Source: Pseudomonas sp. Bc-h
GTDB taxonomy: Bacteria; Pseudomonadota; Gammaproteobacteria; Pseudomonadales; Pseudomonadaceae
Assembly (NCBI RefSeq): GCF_002080045.1
Contig: NZ_MUIN01000005.1
Location: 268,362-332,361 of the forward strand
DNA length: 64,000 bases
Direction of reading: 5' to 3'
Shown here: positions 35,334 to 46,121 of the stretch, piece after piece
Layout of the letters: each line of letters starts with the position of its first letter
Position numbering within the stretch: position 1 is the first letter of the stretch
The notes under the pieces: model-generated
The model's input: the letters and a program-made list of their open reading frames with translations, nothing else
Told to the model about the DNA's origin: nothing
Database searches by the model: none
Position numbers and translations under genes: made by a program

Positions 35334-36063
35334 CCGAACGGCGAATAAAAGTCATTTTTTCTGGATCAATTCTCCGCGTTTCATCGCTATAATCTCCCCC
35401 CGATTATAAGGACGTCTCCTGATCGGGCCTCGCAGCATCGTTGATACCCTGTATCAACTCCTCCGTATCGCCCACAGAGAGCCTTCCACACAGACATGTG
35501 CAGCCCGGTGTGACCGCTGTGCAGGCGCGAAAACGTCGATTCGCTCGAACCTTTTGCACCCGCCACTGCCCACATTGTGTTTGAACCTGATCTGCCAGAG
35601 CTGCCATCGCGCAGCCCTTTTTGAGGTTCGCGTCTCCAAAAGAGCGTGAAAAAAACGGGTTTTCACAACTTCACAAGAGTGTGGCGAGCAAATGAATAGT
35701 TACGCGTTTGTAAATGCACCATTAGCGTCTGACCCAGCCCCCTTGCACAGGACCGATCGCAGCGCAGTCTCCACAACAGGAGCCTGAAGCCTGTCCACTA
35801 CGGATTTGGTTGCATTACCGGACGTCTTGACGATAGTCGAATGGCTGTTCGGGCCGAAAAATGCGTTCATGCTGGCTACAAAAGCATCAACCAGGCCCTC
35901 TCAGTAGCGTCCGCTGAAGATGCAAAAAATTGCGAAGAATCGGCCATGACATTCCCGGCCAGATGACCTGAGGCACTGCGCGAAATCCGCGCCGCCCGCA
36001 TCTGGCAACTGACCACGGGAACCATGCCGTCAATTTGGTGCTGCAGATTTTGGAGACGCGTTA
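35334..36063. other. 730-base region upstream of mqo, no gene
   Basis: No convincing gene is present on either strand. A TATAAT box lies at 35388-35393 and a second A/T-rich block near 35641-35720. Only short frames exist, for example a 31-codon one starting ATGAATAGTTACGCG at 35692. The region may be a long 5' leader with regulatory structure for mqo. Confidence 0.45.
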
Positions 36064-37569
36064 ATGGCGCATAACGAAGCAGTCGATGTAGTACTCGTCG
36101 GGGCCGGCATCATGAGTGCCACCCTTGCGGTACTGCTCAAGGAACTCGACCCGAGCCTCAAGGTTGAAGTCGTCGAGCTGATGGATTCCGGTGCCGCCGA
36201 GAGTTCCAACCCCTGGAACAACGCCGGTACCGGCCACGCAGGCCTGTGCGAGCTGAACTACACGCCACAGGCGGCGGACGGTTCCATCGACATCAAGAAA
36301 GCGATTCATATCAACACTCAGTTCGAAGTCTCGAAGCAGTTTTGGGCCTATCTGGCTCGCACTGGCACCTTCGGTTCTTCGCGCTCGTTCATCACGCCGG
36401 TTCCGCACCTGAGCTTCGTGCAGGGCGAAAAAGGCATGGAGTTCCTGAAGAAACGCTACGAGGCGCTGCACAAGCACCATGCGTTCTCTTCGATGGAATA
36501 CACCGAAGACAAGGCCAAACTGGCTGAGTGGATGCCGCTGATGATGCCGGGGCGCCCGGCCGACGAGCCCATCGCTGCGACGCGCGTCATGCACGGCACC
36601 GACGTCAACTTCGGCAACCTGACCAATCAGTTGCTCAAGCACCTGGCCAGCGCACCCGATGCGCAGGTCAAGTATTGCAAGCGCGTCACTGGCCTGACCC
36701 GCAAGGGCGCTGGCTGGAGCGTGACCATCAAGGACGTCAACAGCGGCGGCACCCGTGAAATCGACGCCAAATTCGTATTCCTCGGCGCTGGCGGCGCGGC
36801 ATTGCCGCTGTTGCAGATGTCGGGCATCGAAGAAGGCAAGGGTTTCGGCGGCTTCCCGGTCAGCGGCCAGTGGCTGCGTTGCGACAACCCTGAAGTGGTC
36901 AAGCACCACCAGGCCAAGGTGTACAGCCAGGCCGCAGTGGGTTCGCCCCCCATGTCGGTCCCGCACCTGGACACTCGCGTCGTCGACGGCAAGACTTCCC
37001 TGCTGTTCGGCCCATACGCCGGCTTCACCACCAAGTTCCTCAAACATGGCTCGCTGATGGACCTGCCGCTGTCGATCCGCGCTGCCAACATCGCTCCGAT
37101 GCTGGCCGTTGCGCGCGACAACATGGACCTGACCAAATACTTGATCAGCGAAGTGCGGCAGTCGATGGAACAGCGCCTGGATGCTCTGCGTCGCTTCTAT
37201 CCACAAGCCAAAGCCGAAGACTGGCGCCTGGAAGTGGCCGGTCAGCGCGTGCAGATCATCAAGAAAGATCCGAAGAAAGGCGGCGTTCTGCAATTCGGTA
37301 CCGAACTGGTCTCGGCCAAGGACGGTTCCCTTGCGGCGTTGCTGGGTGCCTCGCCAGGCGCGTCGGTCACCGTTTCGATCATGCTCGACCTGATCGAACG
37401 CTGCTTCCCCGAGAAAGCCCGTACCGAATGGGCCGCCAAGCTCAATGAGATCTTCCCTGCTCGTGAAAAAGCCCTGGAAACCGACGCGCAGCTGTATCAG
37501 CGTGTCAGCGCCCAGAGCGACGCGAGCCTGGACCTGGTCCCAAGCAGCCAGGCGGCAAGCTTCGCCTGA
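36064..37569 (+). CDS. mqo: Malate:quinone oxidoreductase
   Basis: The 501-residue FAD-dependent peripheral membrane enzyme oxidises malate to oxaloacetate and passes electrons to quinone, replacing malate dehydrogenase in the TCA cycle. It has the dinucleotide loop [14 protein letters not shown] (residues 9-22), [10 protein letters not shown] and the C-terminal [12 protein letters not shown] region. Its length is standard. Pseudomonads often have two mqo genes, and gene order here (mqo, PA4642-like, hpt, upp, uraA) resembles the mqoB locus of P. aeruginosa as I remember it. GGAG lies upstream of the ATG. Confidence 0.95.
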   Translation: MAHNEAVDVVLVGAGIMSATLAVLLKELDPSLKVEVVELMDSGAAESSNPWNNAGTGHAGLCELNYTPQAADGSIDIKKAIHINTQFEVSKQFWAYLARTGTFGSSRSFITPVPHLSFVQGEKGMEFLKKRYEALHKHHAFSSMEYTEDKAKLAEWMPLMMPGRPADEPIAATRVMHGTDVNFGNLTNQLLKHLASAPDAQVKYCKRVTGLTRKGAGWSVTIKDVNSGGTREIDAKFVFLGAGGAALPLLQMSGIEEGKGFGGFPVSGQWLRCDNPEVVKHHQAKVYSQAAVGSPPMSVPHLDTRVVDGKTSLLFGPYAGFTTKFLKHGSLMDLPLSIRAANIAPMLAVARDNMDLTKYLISEVRQSMEQRLDALRRFYPQAKAEDWRLEVAGQRVQIIKKDPKKGGVLQFGTELVSAKDGSLAALLGASPGASVTVSIMLDLIERCFPEKARTEWAAKLNEIFPAREKALETDAQLYQRVSAQSDASLDLVPSSQAASFA

Positions 37570-37597
37570 TTCAGAGCTTGCTCTGGATCGGTGAGAT

Positions 37598-37633
37598 TAC
37601 TGAAAGCCCCGCCCACGCAGCGGGGTTTTCAGT
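37598..37633 (+). terminator. Rho-independent terminator after mqo
   Basis: TGAAAGCCCCGC, a short loop and GCGGGGTTTTCA are followed by TTTTATTT, 30 bases past the mqo stop. Confidence 0.9.
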
Positions 37634-37675
37634 TTTATTTCAGTGCCATCAGCTGACTGTGCAGTTTCCCTGCAT

Positions 37676-37963
37676 TCAGCCACGGGCCTTTTCGATCAGC
37701 TCGATGTAGTCCTGCGCGTTCCGCTGATCCTTGATCAGTGCAACGAAATCATTGCCGTGCTCGTCCTTGCCATCCAGGTCGTAGCCCGCTTCCTTGAAGA
37801 ACCCCAAAAAGCGCTCGAAGTCGTCGATACGCAGACCGCGATAGGCCTTGATCAGCTTGTGCAGCGACGGCGAAGTGGCGTCTACCGGTTCGAAATCCAG
37901 GAACAGTTTGATCTGGGCGTCGCCGATTTCATCGCCAATCACCTGCTTCTTATCTTTACGCAT
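37676..37963 (-). CDS. PA4642-family small protein
   Basis: The 95-residue soluble protein starts MRKDKKQVIGDEIGDAQIKL. It is a conserved Pseudomonas family I remember as PA4642-like, and it sits beside mqo as in other species. ATG 37963 fits; an upstream extension to 38062 would overlap the next gene. The helical sequence (FERFLGFFKEAGYDLDGKDE) has no recognised catalytic motif. Function is unknown. Confidence 0.82.
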   Translation of the reverse strand: MRKDKKQVIGDEIGDAQIKLFLDFEPVDATSPSLHKLIKAYRGLRIDDFERFLGFFKEAGYDLDGKDEHGNDFVALIKDQRNAQDYIELIEKARG

Positions 37964-38030
37964 TGCTGACTCCAACTGACTTGCGGGACATTTCACGGGC
38001 GGGCAGTTTACCCCTCGCCCGGCCATAGGC

Positions 38031-38516
38031 TCAACGCGCGCGTACGCTGCCGGTGTGCACATCGGCCCAAACGTGACCGTTGGCGTAGCTCAGGAACTGG
38101 CAATAGACTTTTTCGTTGCGCAGCAGATCGACCAGCACTCGGTATTGGGTGGCTGGGTAAAACAGGGTCAGGATTCGGGTCGACTCGTCGTAGGCGGGTT
38201 TCTTCAGGCTTTTGCTCTCGCCATCGAAATGGATCAGCACCTCGGAAATCGTCGCCCCCTTGTTCATGGGCTTGCCTTTCAGGCGCAGGGTCAACGGCGA
38301 GGTAACCGGAATAGGTTGCTGATTGGACTGGCGCTGGCTGCCGACCACCACCGAATATTCGGTGATCTGCAGCAATTGCTGCTGCTCGGGTTCACCTTCG
38401 CGCACAGACAGTTCGTCTGGCGGCAGGTATTGGGCGTGCATGGGTTCGGCGAGTGCGGGGAGTGGCAGGGTCAACAGCAACATCAACGCTGCTTTACTAC
38501 GAAACGATAACGTCAT
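38031..38516 (-). CDS. Exported hypothetical protein
   Basis: The 161-residue protein has a Sec signal peptide (residues 1-23, AALMLLLTLPLPALA-EP). The mature part is beta-rich (LTLRLKGKPMNKGATISEVL, TRILTLFYPATQYRVLVDLL). It is transcribed on the same strand as, and upstream of, the PA4642-like gene. I recognise no domain; periplasmic location is expected. Confidence 0.8.
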   Translation of the reverse strand: MTLSFRSKAALMLLLTLPLPALAEPMHAQYLPPDELSVREGEPEQQQLLQITEYSVVVGSQRQSNQQPIPVTSPLTLRLKGKPMNKGATISEVLIHFDGESKSLKKPAYDESTRILTLFYPATQYRVLVDLLRNEKVYCQFLSYANGHVWADVHTGSVRAR

Positions 38517-38580
38517 GTGTGCCTCCCGGAAAAAGTGGGGAGCACTCTAGCATGGGCGAAACCGTGTTAACGCATCACCT

Positions 38581-38648
38581 GTAGCAGCACGGCTTGCCGG
38601 CGGTAGGGTTTGTGAAACCCGCCACCACCGGCAACCCGTGCAGGTACA
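38581..38648. repeat. REP element (GCCGGCGG family, divergent right arm)
   Basis: GTAGCAGCACGGCTTGCCGG and an inverse arm ending CACCGGCAACCCGTGCAGGT. Confidence 0.78.
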
Positions 38649-38681
38649 GGGTTTGTTTCATTCAGACAAATACAGCAGGCG

Positions 38682-39239
38682 TTACATGCCCTTCACGGCG
38701 AAAATGCCGGCCGCATTACGCCAGTAACCTTTGTAATCCATGCCGTAACCGAAGATGTAACGGTCGATGCACGGCAGGCCAACGAAATCGGCTTTCAGGT
38801 CGGGACGAGCCTTGCGGTCGTGATCCTTGTCGATCAATACGGCCGTGTGCACGGCGCTGGCACCGGCGTGTTTGCAGAAGTCGATGATCGCGCCCAGGGT
38901 GTGACCTTCGTCGAGAATGTCGTCGATGATCAGCACGTCGCGGTCGATGAACGAAACTTCAGGCTTGGCCTTCCAGAACAGCTCGCCGCCGCTGGTTTCG
39001 TTGCGATAACGAGTGGCGTGCAGGTAGGACGCTTCCAGAGGGAAGTTCAGATGCGTCAGCAGCTTGCCCGCGAAAATCAGACCGCCGTTCATCACGCAGA
39101 AAACCACCGGGTTACGGTCGGCCAGCACGCTGTTGATCTGCTCGCCAACGCGGGCGATGGACGCCTCGACTTCGTCTTTGGTGTAAAGGCAGTCGGCCTC
39201 GCGCATGACTTGACGGATGTGCTCGAGATCAGCGGACAT
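38682..39239 (-). CDS. hpt: Hypoxanthine phosphoribosyltransferase
   Basis: The 185-residue purine salvage enzyme converts hypoxanthine (and possibly guanine) plus PRPP to the nucleotide. The PRPP loop is VLIIDDILDEGHTL (about 102-115), and flanking blocks NGGLIFAGKLLTHL and YIFGYGMDYKGYWRN are typical. ATG 39239 fits the family start MSADLEHIRQV. It is divergent from upp, so purine and pyrimidine salvage lie back to back. Confidence 0.92.
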   Translation of the reverse strand: MSADLEHIRQVMREADCLYTKDEVEASIARVGEQINSVLADRNPVVFCVMNGGLIFAGKLLTHLNFPLEASYLHATRYRNETSGGELFWKAKPEVSFIDRDVLIIDDILDEGHTLGAIIDFCKHAGASAVHTAVLIDKDHDRKARPDLKADFVGLPCIDRYIFGYGMDYKGYWRNAAGIFAVKGM

Positions 39240-39437
39240 GGCGCTCTCCAGGGGGGCTGTGTAAGGAAAAGCGGGCAAAGGTACGCATCCGTCTTCGTCA
39301 GAGCAAGTGTTTCTGGACTAACGTTGCACGGGCGTCCCATTAATGTAAGAAACACGATCCTAACCGGTAAGACAAGTTACAGCTGAATAGATTAATCTAA
39401 GCCGTTTTTTTTGCCCGCCCGCTGGAGCCGTCCCCTT

Positions 39438-40076
39438 ATGCCCATTCGTGAGATCCGCCATCCGCTGATCCGTCACAAACTCGGTCTCATGCGCCGAGCC
39501 GATATCAGCACCAAGAACTTTCGTGAACTGGCTCAAGAAGTCGGTGCGCTGCTGACCTACGAAGCGACCAAGGACCTGCCACTGGAAACCTATGACATTC
39601 AGGGTTGGGCCGGGACCGTTCAGGTCGAGAAGATTGCAGGCAAGAAGATTACCGTGGTCCCGATCCTGCGCGCCGGCATTGGCATGCTCGAAGGCGTGCT
39701 CAGCCTGATTCCGGGCGCCAAGGTGAGTGCCGTGGGCGTTGCGCGCAACGAAGAAACCCTTGAAGCGCACACCTATCTGGAAAAGCTCGCGCCTGAGATC
39801 GACCAGCGCCTGGCGTTGATCATCGACCCGATGCTGGCCACGGGCGGCTCTATGGTCGCCACCATCGATCTGCTGAAAAAAGCCGGCTGCCGCGATATCC
39901 GCGCCATGGTCCTGGTGGCCGCGCCGGAAGGCATCGCCATCGTCGAGAAAGCGCATCCGGACGTGAACATCTACACCGCGTCAATCGATCAGCGCCTGAA
40001 CGAACATGGCTACATCATTCCGGGCCTGGGCGATGCCGGTGACAAGATTTTCGGCACCAAACAAAAGGACGCCTGA
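39438..40076 (+). CDS. upp: Uracil phosphoribosyltransferase
   Basis: The 212-residue Upp makes UMP from uracil and PRPP. Diagnostic blocks are [14 protein letters not shown] (79-92), the PRPP loop [15 protein letters not shown] and the C-terminal [16 protein letters not shown]. It overlaps uraA by one base (TGATG), so salvage and uptake are coupled in translation. Confidence 0.96.
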   Translation: MPIREIRHPLIRHKLGLMRRADISTKNFRELAQEVGALLTYEATKDLPLETYDIQGWAGTVQVEKIAGKKITVVPILRAGIGMLEGVLSLIPGAKVSAVGVARNEETLEAHTYLEKLAPEIDQRLALIIDPMLATGGSMVATIDLLKKAGCRDIRAMVLVAAPEGIAIVEKAHPDVNIYTASIDQRLNEHGYIIPGLGDAGDKIFGTKQKDA

Positions 40077-41356
40077 TGAAGCCGGATGAGTTCAACGATC
40101 CGCTGTGGCGCACCGTGCTGTCGGGCGCTCAGATGCTGTTCGTGGCATTTGGCGCCCTGGTGCTGATGCCGCTGATTACCGGCCTCGACCCCAACGTCGC
40201 GCTGTTTACGGCGGGCTTGGGCACCTTGTGCTTCCAAGTGGTGACAGGCCGTCAGGTGCCGGTTTTCCTGGCATCCAGTTTTGCATTCATCACCCCGATC
40301 ATTCTCGCCAAAGGCCAGTTCGGCCTGGCCGCGACGATGGGCGGCGTGATGGCGGCGGGCTTCGTCTACACCTTCCTCGGTCTGGCTGTGAAGATCAAAG
40401 GCACGGGGTTCATCGATCGCCTGCTGCCGCCAGTTGTCATTGGTCCGGTGATCATTTCGATTGGTCTGGCGATGGCACCCATTGCCGCCAACATGGCCAT
40501 GGGCCGTACCGGCGATGGCGCCGCCGAGCTAATTCCGTACCACACGGCAATCATCATCTCGATGGCTGCACTGCTGACCACACTGATCGTGGCTGTGTTC
40601 GGTAAGGGCATCTTCCGCCTGGTGCCGATCATCTCCGGTGTACTGGTGGGTTTTGCGCTCTCGTTCTATTTCGGGGTGGTGGACGTTGCCAAGATCGCTG
40701 CGGCACCCTGGCTGGATATTCCGCACTTCACCGCGCCTGAGTTCAACTGGCAGGCGATCCTGTTCATTGTGCCCGTCGCCCTGGCACCCGCCATCGAGCA
40801 TATCGGTGGCGTGATCGCGGTGGGCAGCGTGACCGGCCGTGACTACTTGAAGAAGCCAGGCCTGCATCGCACTCTGCTCGGCGATGGCATCGCGACCACT
40901 GTGGCTGGCGCCTTCGGTGGCCCGCCCAACACTACCTACGCGGAAGTGACGGGTGCGGTGATGCTGACCAAGAACTACAACCCGAAGATCATGACCTGGG
41001 CTGCGATTTTTGCGATCACTCTGGCGTTCATCGGCAAGTTCGGCGCACTGCTGCAGAGTATTCCGGTGCCTGTGATGGGCGGGATTCTGTGCCTGCTGTT
41101 TGGCTCTATTGCCGCGGTGGGGATGAATACGCTGATTCGCCACAAGGTCGATCTGGCTGAAGCGCGCAATCTGGTGATTGTTTCGGTAACCCTGGTGTTC
41201 GGTATTGGCGGGGTGTTGATCGGTACGGGTAATGGCCCGGACGATTTCGGCATGAAGGGCATCGCGCTGTGTGCCGTGACTGCGATTCTGCTGAACCTGA
41301 TTCTGCCGGGTAATGACGCGTGGAAGAACAAGCATCTGGATGATCAGTTGCCTTAG
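40076..41356 (+). CDS. uraA: Uracil permease (NCS2 family)
   Basis: The 426-residue inner-membrane nucleobase transporter of the UraA/NAT type has about fourteen helices. It carries the conserved [16 protein letters not shown] stretch ([19 protein letters not shown]) and [18 protein letters not shown], which contribute the substrate-binding acidic residues. Translational overlap with upp indicates an uracil uptake and salvage operon. Confidence 0.95.
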   Translation: MKPDEFNDPLWRTVLSGAQMLFVAFGALVLMPLITGLDPNVALFTAGLGTLCFQVVTGRQVPVFLASSFAFITPIILAKGQFGLAATMGGVMAAGFVYTFLGLAVKIKGTGFIDRLLPPVVIGPVIISIGLAMAPIAANMAMGRTGDGAAELIPYHTAIIISMAALLTTLIVAVFGKGIFRLVPIISGVLVGFALSFYFGVVDVAKIAAAPWLDIPHFTAPEFNWQAILFIVPVALAPAIEHIGGVIAVGSVTGRDYLKKPGLHRTLLGDGIATTVAGAFGGPPNTTYAEVTGAVMLTKNYNPKIMTWAAIFAITLAFIGKFGALLQSIPVPVMGGILCLLFGSIAAVGMNTLIRHKVDLAEARNLVIVSVTLVFGIGGVLIGTGNGPDDFGMKGIALCAVTAILLNLILPGNDAWKNKHLDDQLP

Positions 41357-41370
41357 TTGCAACAGCGCTT

Positions 41371-41460
41371 TGTAGGAGCGCGCTTGCCCGCGACAGCGTC
41401 GGCACCCGACTTCAACGGTGCCTGACACAACGCCATAGCGGGCAAGCGCACACCTGCAGG
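41371..41460. repeat. REP-like inverted repeat (GAGCGCGCTTGCCCGC family)
   Basis: TGTAGGAGCGCGCTTGCCCG and the later ATAGCGGGCAAGCGCACACC are imperfect complements around 50 bases. This is a fourth repeat family in the window, lying between convergent uraA and hemH. Confidence 0.72.
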
Positions 41461-41470
41461 TGCCTGGAGC

Positions 41471-42499
41471 CTAGACGACCATCCCTGGCGCCCGCTCACA
41501 CAAAACATTCAACGCCTTCGCCCAGTTCGGATCGTCATTGAGACAAGGAATCAGCACAAGCTCCTCCCCGCCCGCCTCCTTGAACTGCTCCGCCCCACGA
41601 TCGCCAATCTCTTCCAGCGTCTCGATGCAGTCGGCCACGAACGCCGGGCACATCACCAGCAACTTCTTCACGCCCTGCCCTGCCAACTCTGCCAGATGCG
41701 CCTCGGTGTACGGCTCGATCCATTTGTTACGCCCCAGCCGCGACTGGAACGACACCGACCACTTGCCATCGGGAATCCCCATACGCTTGGCAAATTCTGC
41801 GGATGATCGCATGCATTGCGCGCGATAGCAGACGGCGAGGACTTCCGGCGAGGCTTCTGCACAGCAAGCGCCGTCCTTGAAGCAATGACTTCCGGTCGGA
41901 TCAAGTTTGGTGATGTGCCGTTCGGGCAGCCCGTGAAAACTCAGCAGCAGATGGTCATGATCCTGAATAAGATGCGGCCTGACGCTTTCCACCAAGGCGT
42001 CCAGATATTCCGGCTGATTGAAGAACGGCGGCAGTAGCGCCAGTTCGAATTTCAAATGCTTGTCACGAATGACACGTTTCGCTTCTTCGATGACCGTAGT
42101 CACCGTGCTGTCGGCGAACTGTGGATAAAGAGGGGCCAGCGTGACTTGCTTGATGCCTTGGGCCGATAGGCGCGTGAGCACTGTTTCAATCGACGGCTCG
42201 CCGTAACGCATTGCCAGTTCCACCGGGCCCTGCGTCCACTCATGGGTCATGGCCTGTTGCAGGCGTTTGCTCAACACCACCAGCGGCGAACCCTCATCCC
42301 ACCAGATAGAAGCGTAAGCATGGGCCGATTGCTCGGGCCGCTTGATCAGGATCAGCGACACCAACAGCCGACGGATCGGCCATGGCAGATCGATCACGTA
42401 AGGGTCCATCAAGAACTGATTGAGGTAGCGGCGAACGTCCGCAACTTCGGTGGAGGCTGGCGAACCCAGGTTAACCAGCAGCAACGCGTGATCGGTCAT
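41471..42499 (-). CDS. hemH: Ferrochelatase
   Basis: The 342-residue HemH inserts Fe2+ into protoporphyrin IX, the last step of heme synthesis. The metal-binding His is in [11 protein letters not shown] (about residue 189), and the second signature is [18 protein letters not shown]. Length and blocks are normal. It lies upstream of the light-response genes; a second heme gene (hemA) is 16 kb away. Confidence 0.95.
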   Translation of the reverse strand: MTDHALLLVNLGSPASTEVADVRRYLNQFLMDPYVIDLPWPIRRLLVSLILIKRPEQSAHAYASIWWDEGSPLVVLSKRLQQAMTHEWTQGPVELAMRYGEPSIETVLTRLSAQGIKQVTLAPLYPQFADSTVTTVIEEAKRVIRDKHLKFELALLPPFFNQPEYLDALVESVRPHLIQDHDHLLLSFHGLPERHITKLDPTGSHCFKDGACCAEASPEVLAVCYRAQCMRSSAEFAKRMGIPDGKWSVSFQSRLGRNKWIEPYTEAHLAELAGQGVKKLLVMCPAFVADCIETLEEIGDRGAEQFKEAGGEELVLIPCLNDDPNWAKALNVLCERAPGMVV

Positions 42500-42513
42500 G
42501 CAACACCTTGATG

Positions 42514-43416
42514 TCAGTGGCGGCCCAAAAGATTTTCCAGGGCCGCGTGCAGATCGGTGAATCGGAAAGTGAAACCGGCAGCCTGCAGTCGGTTCGGGCG
42601 AGCGCGCTGGCCGCCCAGCAGCAATATCGACAACTCGCCCAGCAGCAGCCGTAAAGCGACAGCGGGCATCGGCATGAATGCCGGGCGATGCAGGAGCGCG
42701 GCCAGGGTTTTGGCGAAATCGCGGTTACGAACCGGTGATGGCGCGCAGGCATTATAAGGACCTTGGGCGTCTTCCCGGTTCAACAGAAAATCAATCGCGG
42801 CGATTTGGTCCTCTATATGGACCCACGGCATCCACTGGCGCCCATTGCCGATCGGCCCGCCCATGCCCAGTTTGAACGGCGGCAACAGCCGCTGCATCAT
42901 GCCGCCTTCGTTGGCCAGGACCAAACCTGTGCGCAGCAACACCACGCGAATCCCGAACGCCTCTGCTCTCTGCGCAGTCTCTTCCCAGGCGATGCATAAC
43001 TGACTGGCGAAATCTTCACTCACCGGCGCCGACTCCTCGTCGAGTTCCCGTTCGCCGCCGTCGCCATACCACCCAACAGCGGAGCCGGATATCAGCACGT
43101 CGGGTTTCTGCTCTCGGCGTTCGAGCCAGGTGATGAGTTGTTCGGTCAGGGTGATGCGGCTGTCCCACAACAACATCTTGCGTTTGCGGGTCCAGGGGCG
43201 ATCGGCGATGGGAGCACCCGCCAGGTTGATCACGGCATCGACATACTGGCTGCCGATGTCGTCGGGATGGGCGATGCCGCGAACCCCGGCGCCGCACAGA
43301 CGCGTCACCTGGTCGGGCTTGCGACTCCATACGGACAGTTGATGGCCTTGATCGAGCCAGTGTCGACACAGGCGGCGACCTATCAAACCTGTACCGCCGG
43401 TCAGCAATATGTGCAT
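42514..43416 (-). CDS. TIGR01777-family NAD(P)-binding epimerase-like protein
   Basis: The 300-residue extended SDR protein has the dinucleotide loop [16 protein letters not shown] near the N-terminus and [10 protein letters not shown] in place of a classical YxxxK site. The block [16 protein letters not shown] is also present. It matches the YfcH/TIGR01777 family. The gene starts 300 bases before the divergent renalase-like gene and ends 14 bases before hemH on the same strand, so it is probably co-transcribed with hemH. Its substrate is unknown. Confidence 0.9.
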   Translation of the reverse strand: MHILLTGGTGLIGRRLCRHWLDQGHQLSVWSRKPDQVTRLCGAGVRGIAHPDDIGSQYVDAVINLAGAPIADRPWTRKRKMLLWDSRITLTEQLITWLERREQKPDVLISGSAVGWYGDGGERELDEESAPVSEDFASQLCIAWEETAQRAEAFGIRVVLLRTGLVLANEGGMMQRLLPPFKLGMGGPIGNGRQWMPWVHIEDQIAAIDFLLNREDAQGPYNACAPSPVRNRDFAKTLAALLHRPAFMPMPAVALRLLLGELSILLLGGQRARPNRLQAAGFTFRFTDLHAALENLLGRH

Positions 43417-44916
<1,500 letters not shown>

Positions 44917-44942
44917 TTCGTCTGCCCTTCCGCTGATCCCCG

Positions 44943-45010
44943 GTAGCAGTCCGGCTTGCCGGCGGTAGCGATCTCACTGCCGCCACCACCGACAATCCGG
45001 ACTACTACAG
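44943..45010. repeat. REP element (GCCGGCGG family)
   Basis: GTAGCAGTCCGGCTTGCCGG and an inverse arm ending CCGACAATCCGGACTACTAC, just before the operator region at 45042. Confidence 0.8.
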
Positions 45011-45041
45011 ACACTCAGGAACCCAGCTCCCGCCTCAAACC

Positions 45042-45117
45042 TTGTACAAACAATTTGACTTGTACAACTTCAAACCTATGATGAACAAATGTTGTACAGA
45101 TATTCGAGTCTGTACAA
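45042..45117 (+). promoter_or_regulatory. Promoter with two phased TTGTACAA operator pairs
   Basis: There are four 8-base palindromes: TTGTACAA at 45042 and 45060, TTGTACAG at 45092 and CTGTACAA at 45110. Both pairs have the same 18-base phase. The predicted promoter is TTGACT (45055-45060), a 16-base spacer and TATGAT (45077-45082); the second box overlaps its spacer and the second pair lies just after the likely start site. This is the layout of a repressor-controlled promoter. The MerR protein two genes downstream is the obvious candidate. Confidence 0.78.
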
Positions 45118-45137
45118 GTTGTTGATCGAGGTTTGCC

Positions 45138-46118
45138 ATGCCTATGCCACCGGAGCAGTCGCCGGAACACACACCAAAACCCAAGCTGGGCGTCAGCGCC
45201 TGCCTGATGGGGGTTGAGGTTCGCTACAACGGCGGGCACAAGGAATCGCATCTGCTGACGCGTGCGCTCAACGAGCATTTCGACTTCGTGCCTGCCTGCC
45301 CTGAAGTCGCCATCGGAATGGGCATTCCACGTGAGGCCATTCGTCTGGTGGGCGATCCGGCGCATCCTCAGGCCGTGGGCACGGTCCATGGCGACATGAA
45401 CGTCACCCAGCCACTGGCCGAATACGGCGAGCACATGGCCCGGGTAATGGATGACATCTGTGGCTACATCTTCATGCAGAAATCGCCATCCTGCGGCCTG
45501 GAGCGGGTAAAGGTCTATCGCGATAACGGCGCCCCGTTCGACGAGGGCGGTCGTGGCATCTATGCCCAGGCGTTCTGTGCAAAACACCCCGACCTGCCCG
45601 TGGAGGAGGACGGCCGATTGAACGATCCGGTGTTGCGGGAAAACTTCATTACTCGCGTGTTTGCCTACGCCGCCTGGCAGCAACTGCTCAAGAGCGGTAT
45701 CACCCGTCGTTCGCTCACCGAATTTCACTCGCGCTACAAATATCAGCTGATGGCCAATGACCCGATCCAGTACAAGGCGCTGGGCAATCTGCTGGGCAAC
45801 ATGGGCCGCAGCGACCCGGCAGAGATTGCGCCGCGCTACTTCAGCGAGCTGATGAGCGCCCTGAAAAAACCGGCGACCCGTCGCACCCACACCAACGTTC
45901 TGCAGCATCTGTGCGGCTATTTGCGCGAGACCATCAGCGCCTCCGACAAACAGGAAATCCAGACCGTCATCGGCCAGTACCACCAAGGCATCGTGCCGCT
46001 GGTGGTGCCGCTGACCCTGCTCAAGCATCACTTTCGCCAACACCCGGATCCTTACATCGCGCTACAGGTTTACCTGCAACCGCACCCGGAAAACCTCAGC
46101 CTGCGCAACGCGATCTAA
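45138..46118 (+). CDS. DUF523-DUF1722 fusion (TudS/YbgA-like)
   Basis: The 326-residue protein has an N-terminal DUF523 domain (15-165) and a C-terminal DUF1722/YbgA domain (about 190-310). The three DUF523 cysteines are all present: Cys22 (SACLMG), Cys54 (ACPEV) and Cys119 (KSPSCG). They match the [4Fe-4S] ligands of thiouracil desulfidase TudS, so an Fe-S desulfidase activity is plausible. GAGG is six bases before the ATG. It is the first gene of the LitR-phr operon; E. coli also pairs a DUF1722 gene (ybgA) with phr. Confidence 0.9.
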   Translation: MPMPPEQSPEHTPKPKLGVSACLMGVEVRYNGGHKESHLLTRALNEHFDFVPACPEVAIGMGIPREAIRLVGDPAHPQAVGTVHGDMNVTQPLAEYGEHMARVMDDICGYIFMQKSPSCGLERVKVYRDNGAPFDEGGRGIYAQAFCAKHPDLPVEEDGRLNDPVLRENFITRVFAYAAWQQLLKSGITRRSLTEFHSRYKYQLMANDPIQYKALGNLLGNMGRSDPAEIAPRYFSELMSALKKPATRRTHTNVLQHLCGYLRETISASDKQEIQTVIGQYHQGIVPLVVPLTLLKHHFRQHPDPYIALQVYLQPHPENLSLRNAI

Positions 46119-46121
46119 ACC

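Noticed and set aside
35692..35787. Small 31-codon open frame as a gene or leader peptide
   Set aside because: It lacks a clear ribosome site, and the composition is not coding-like; too weak to list as a gene.
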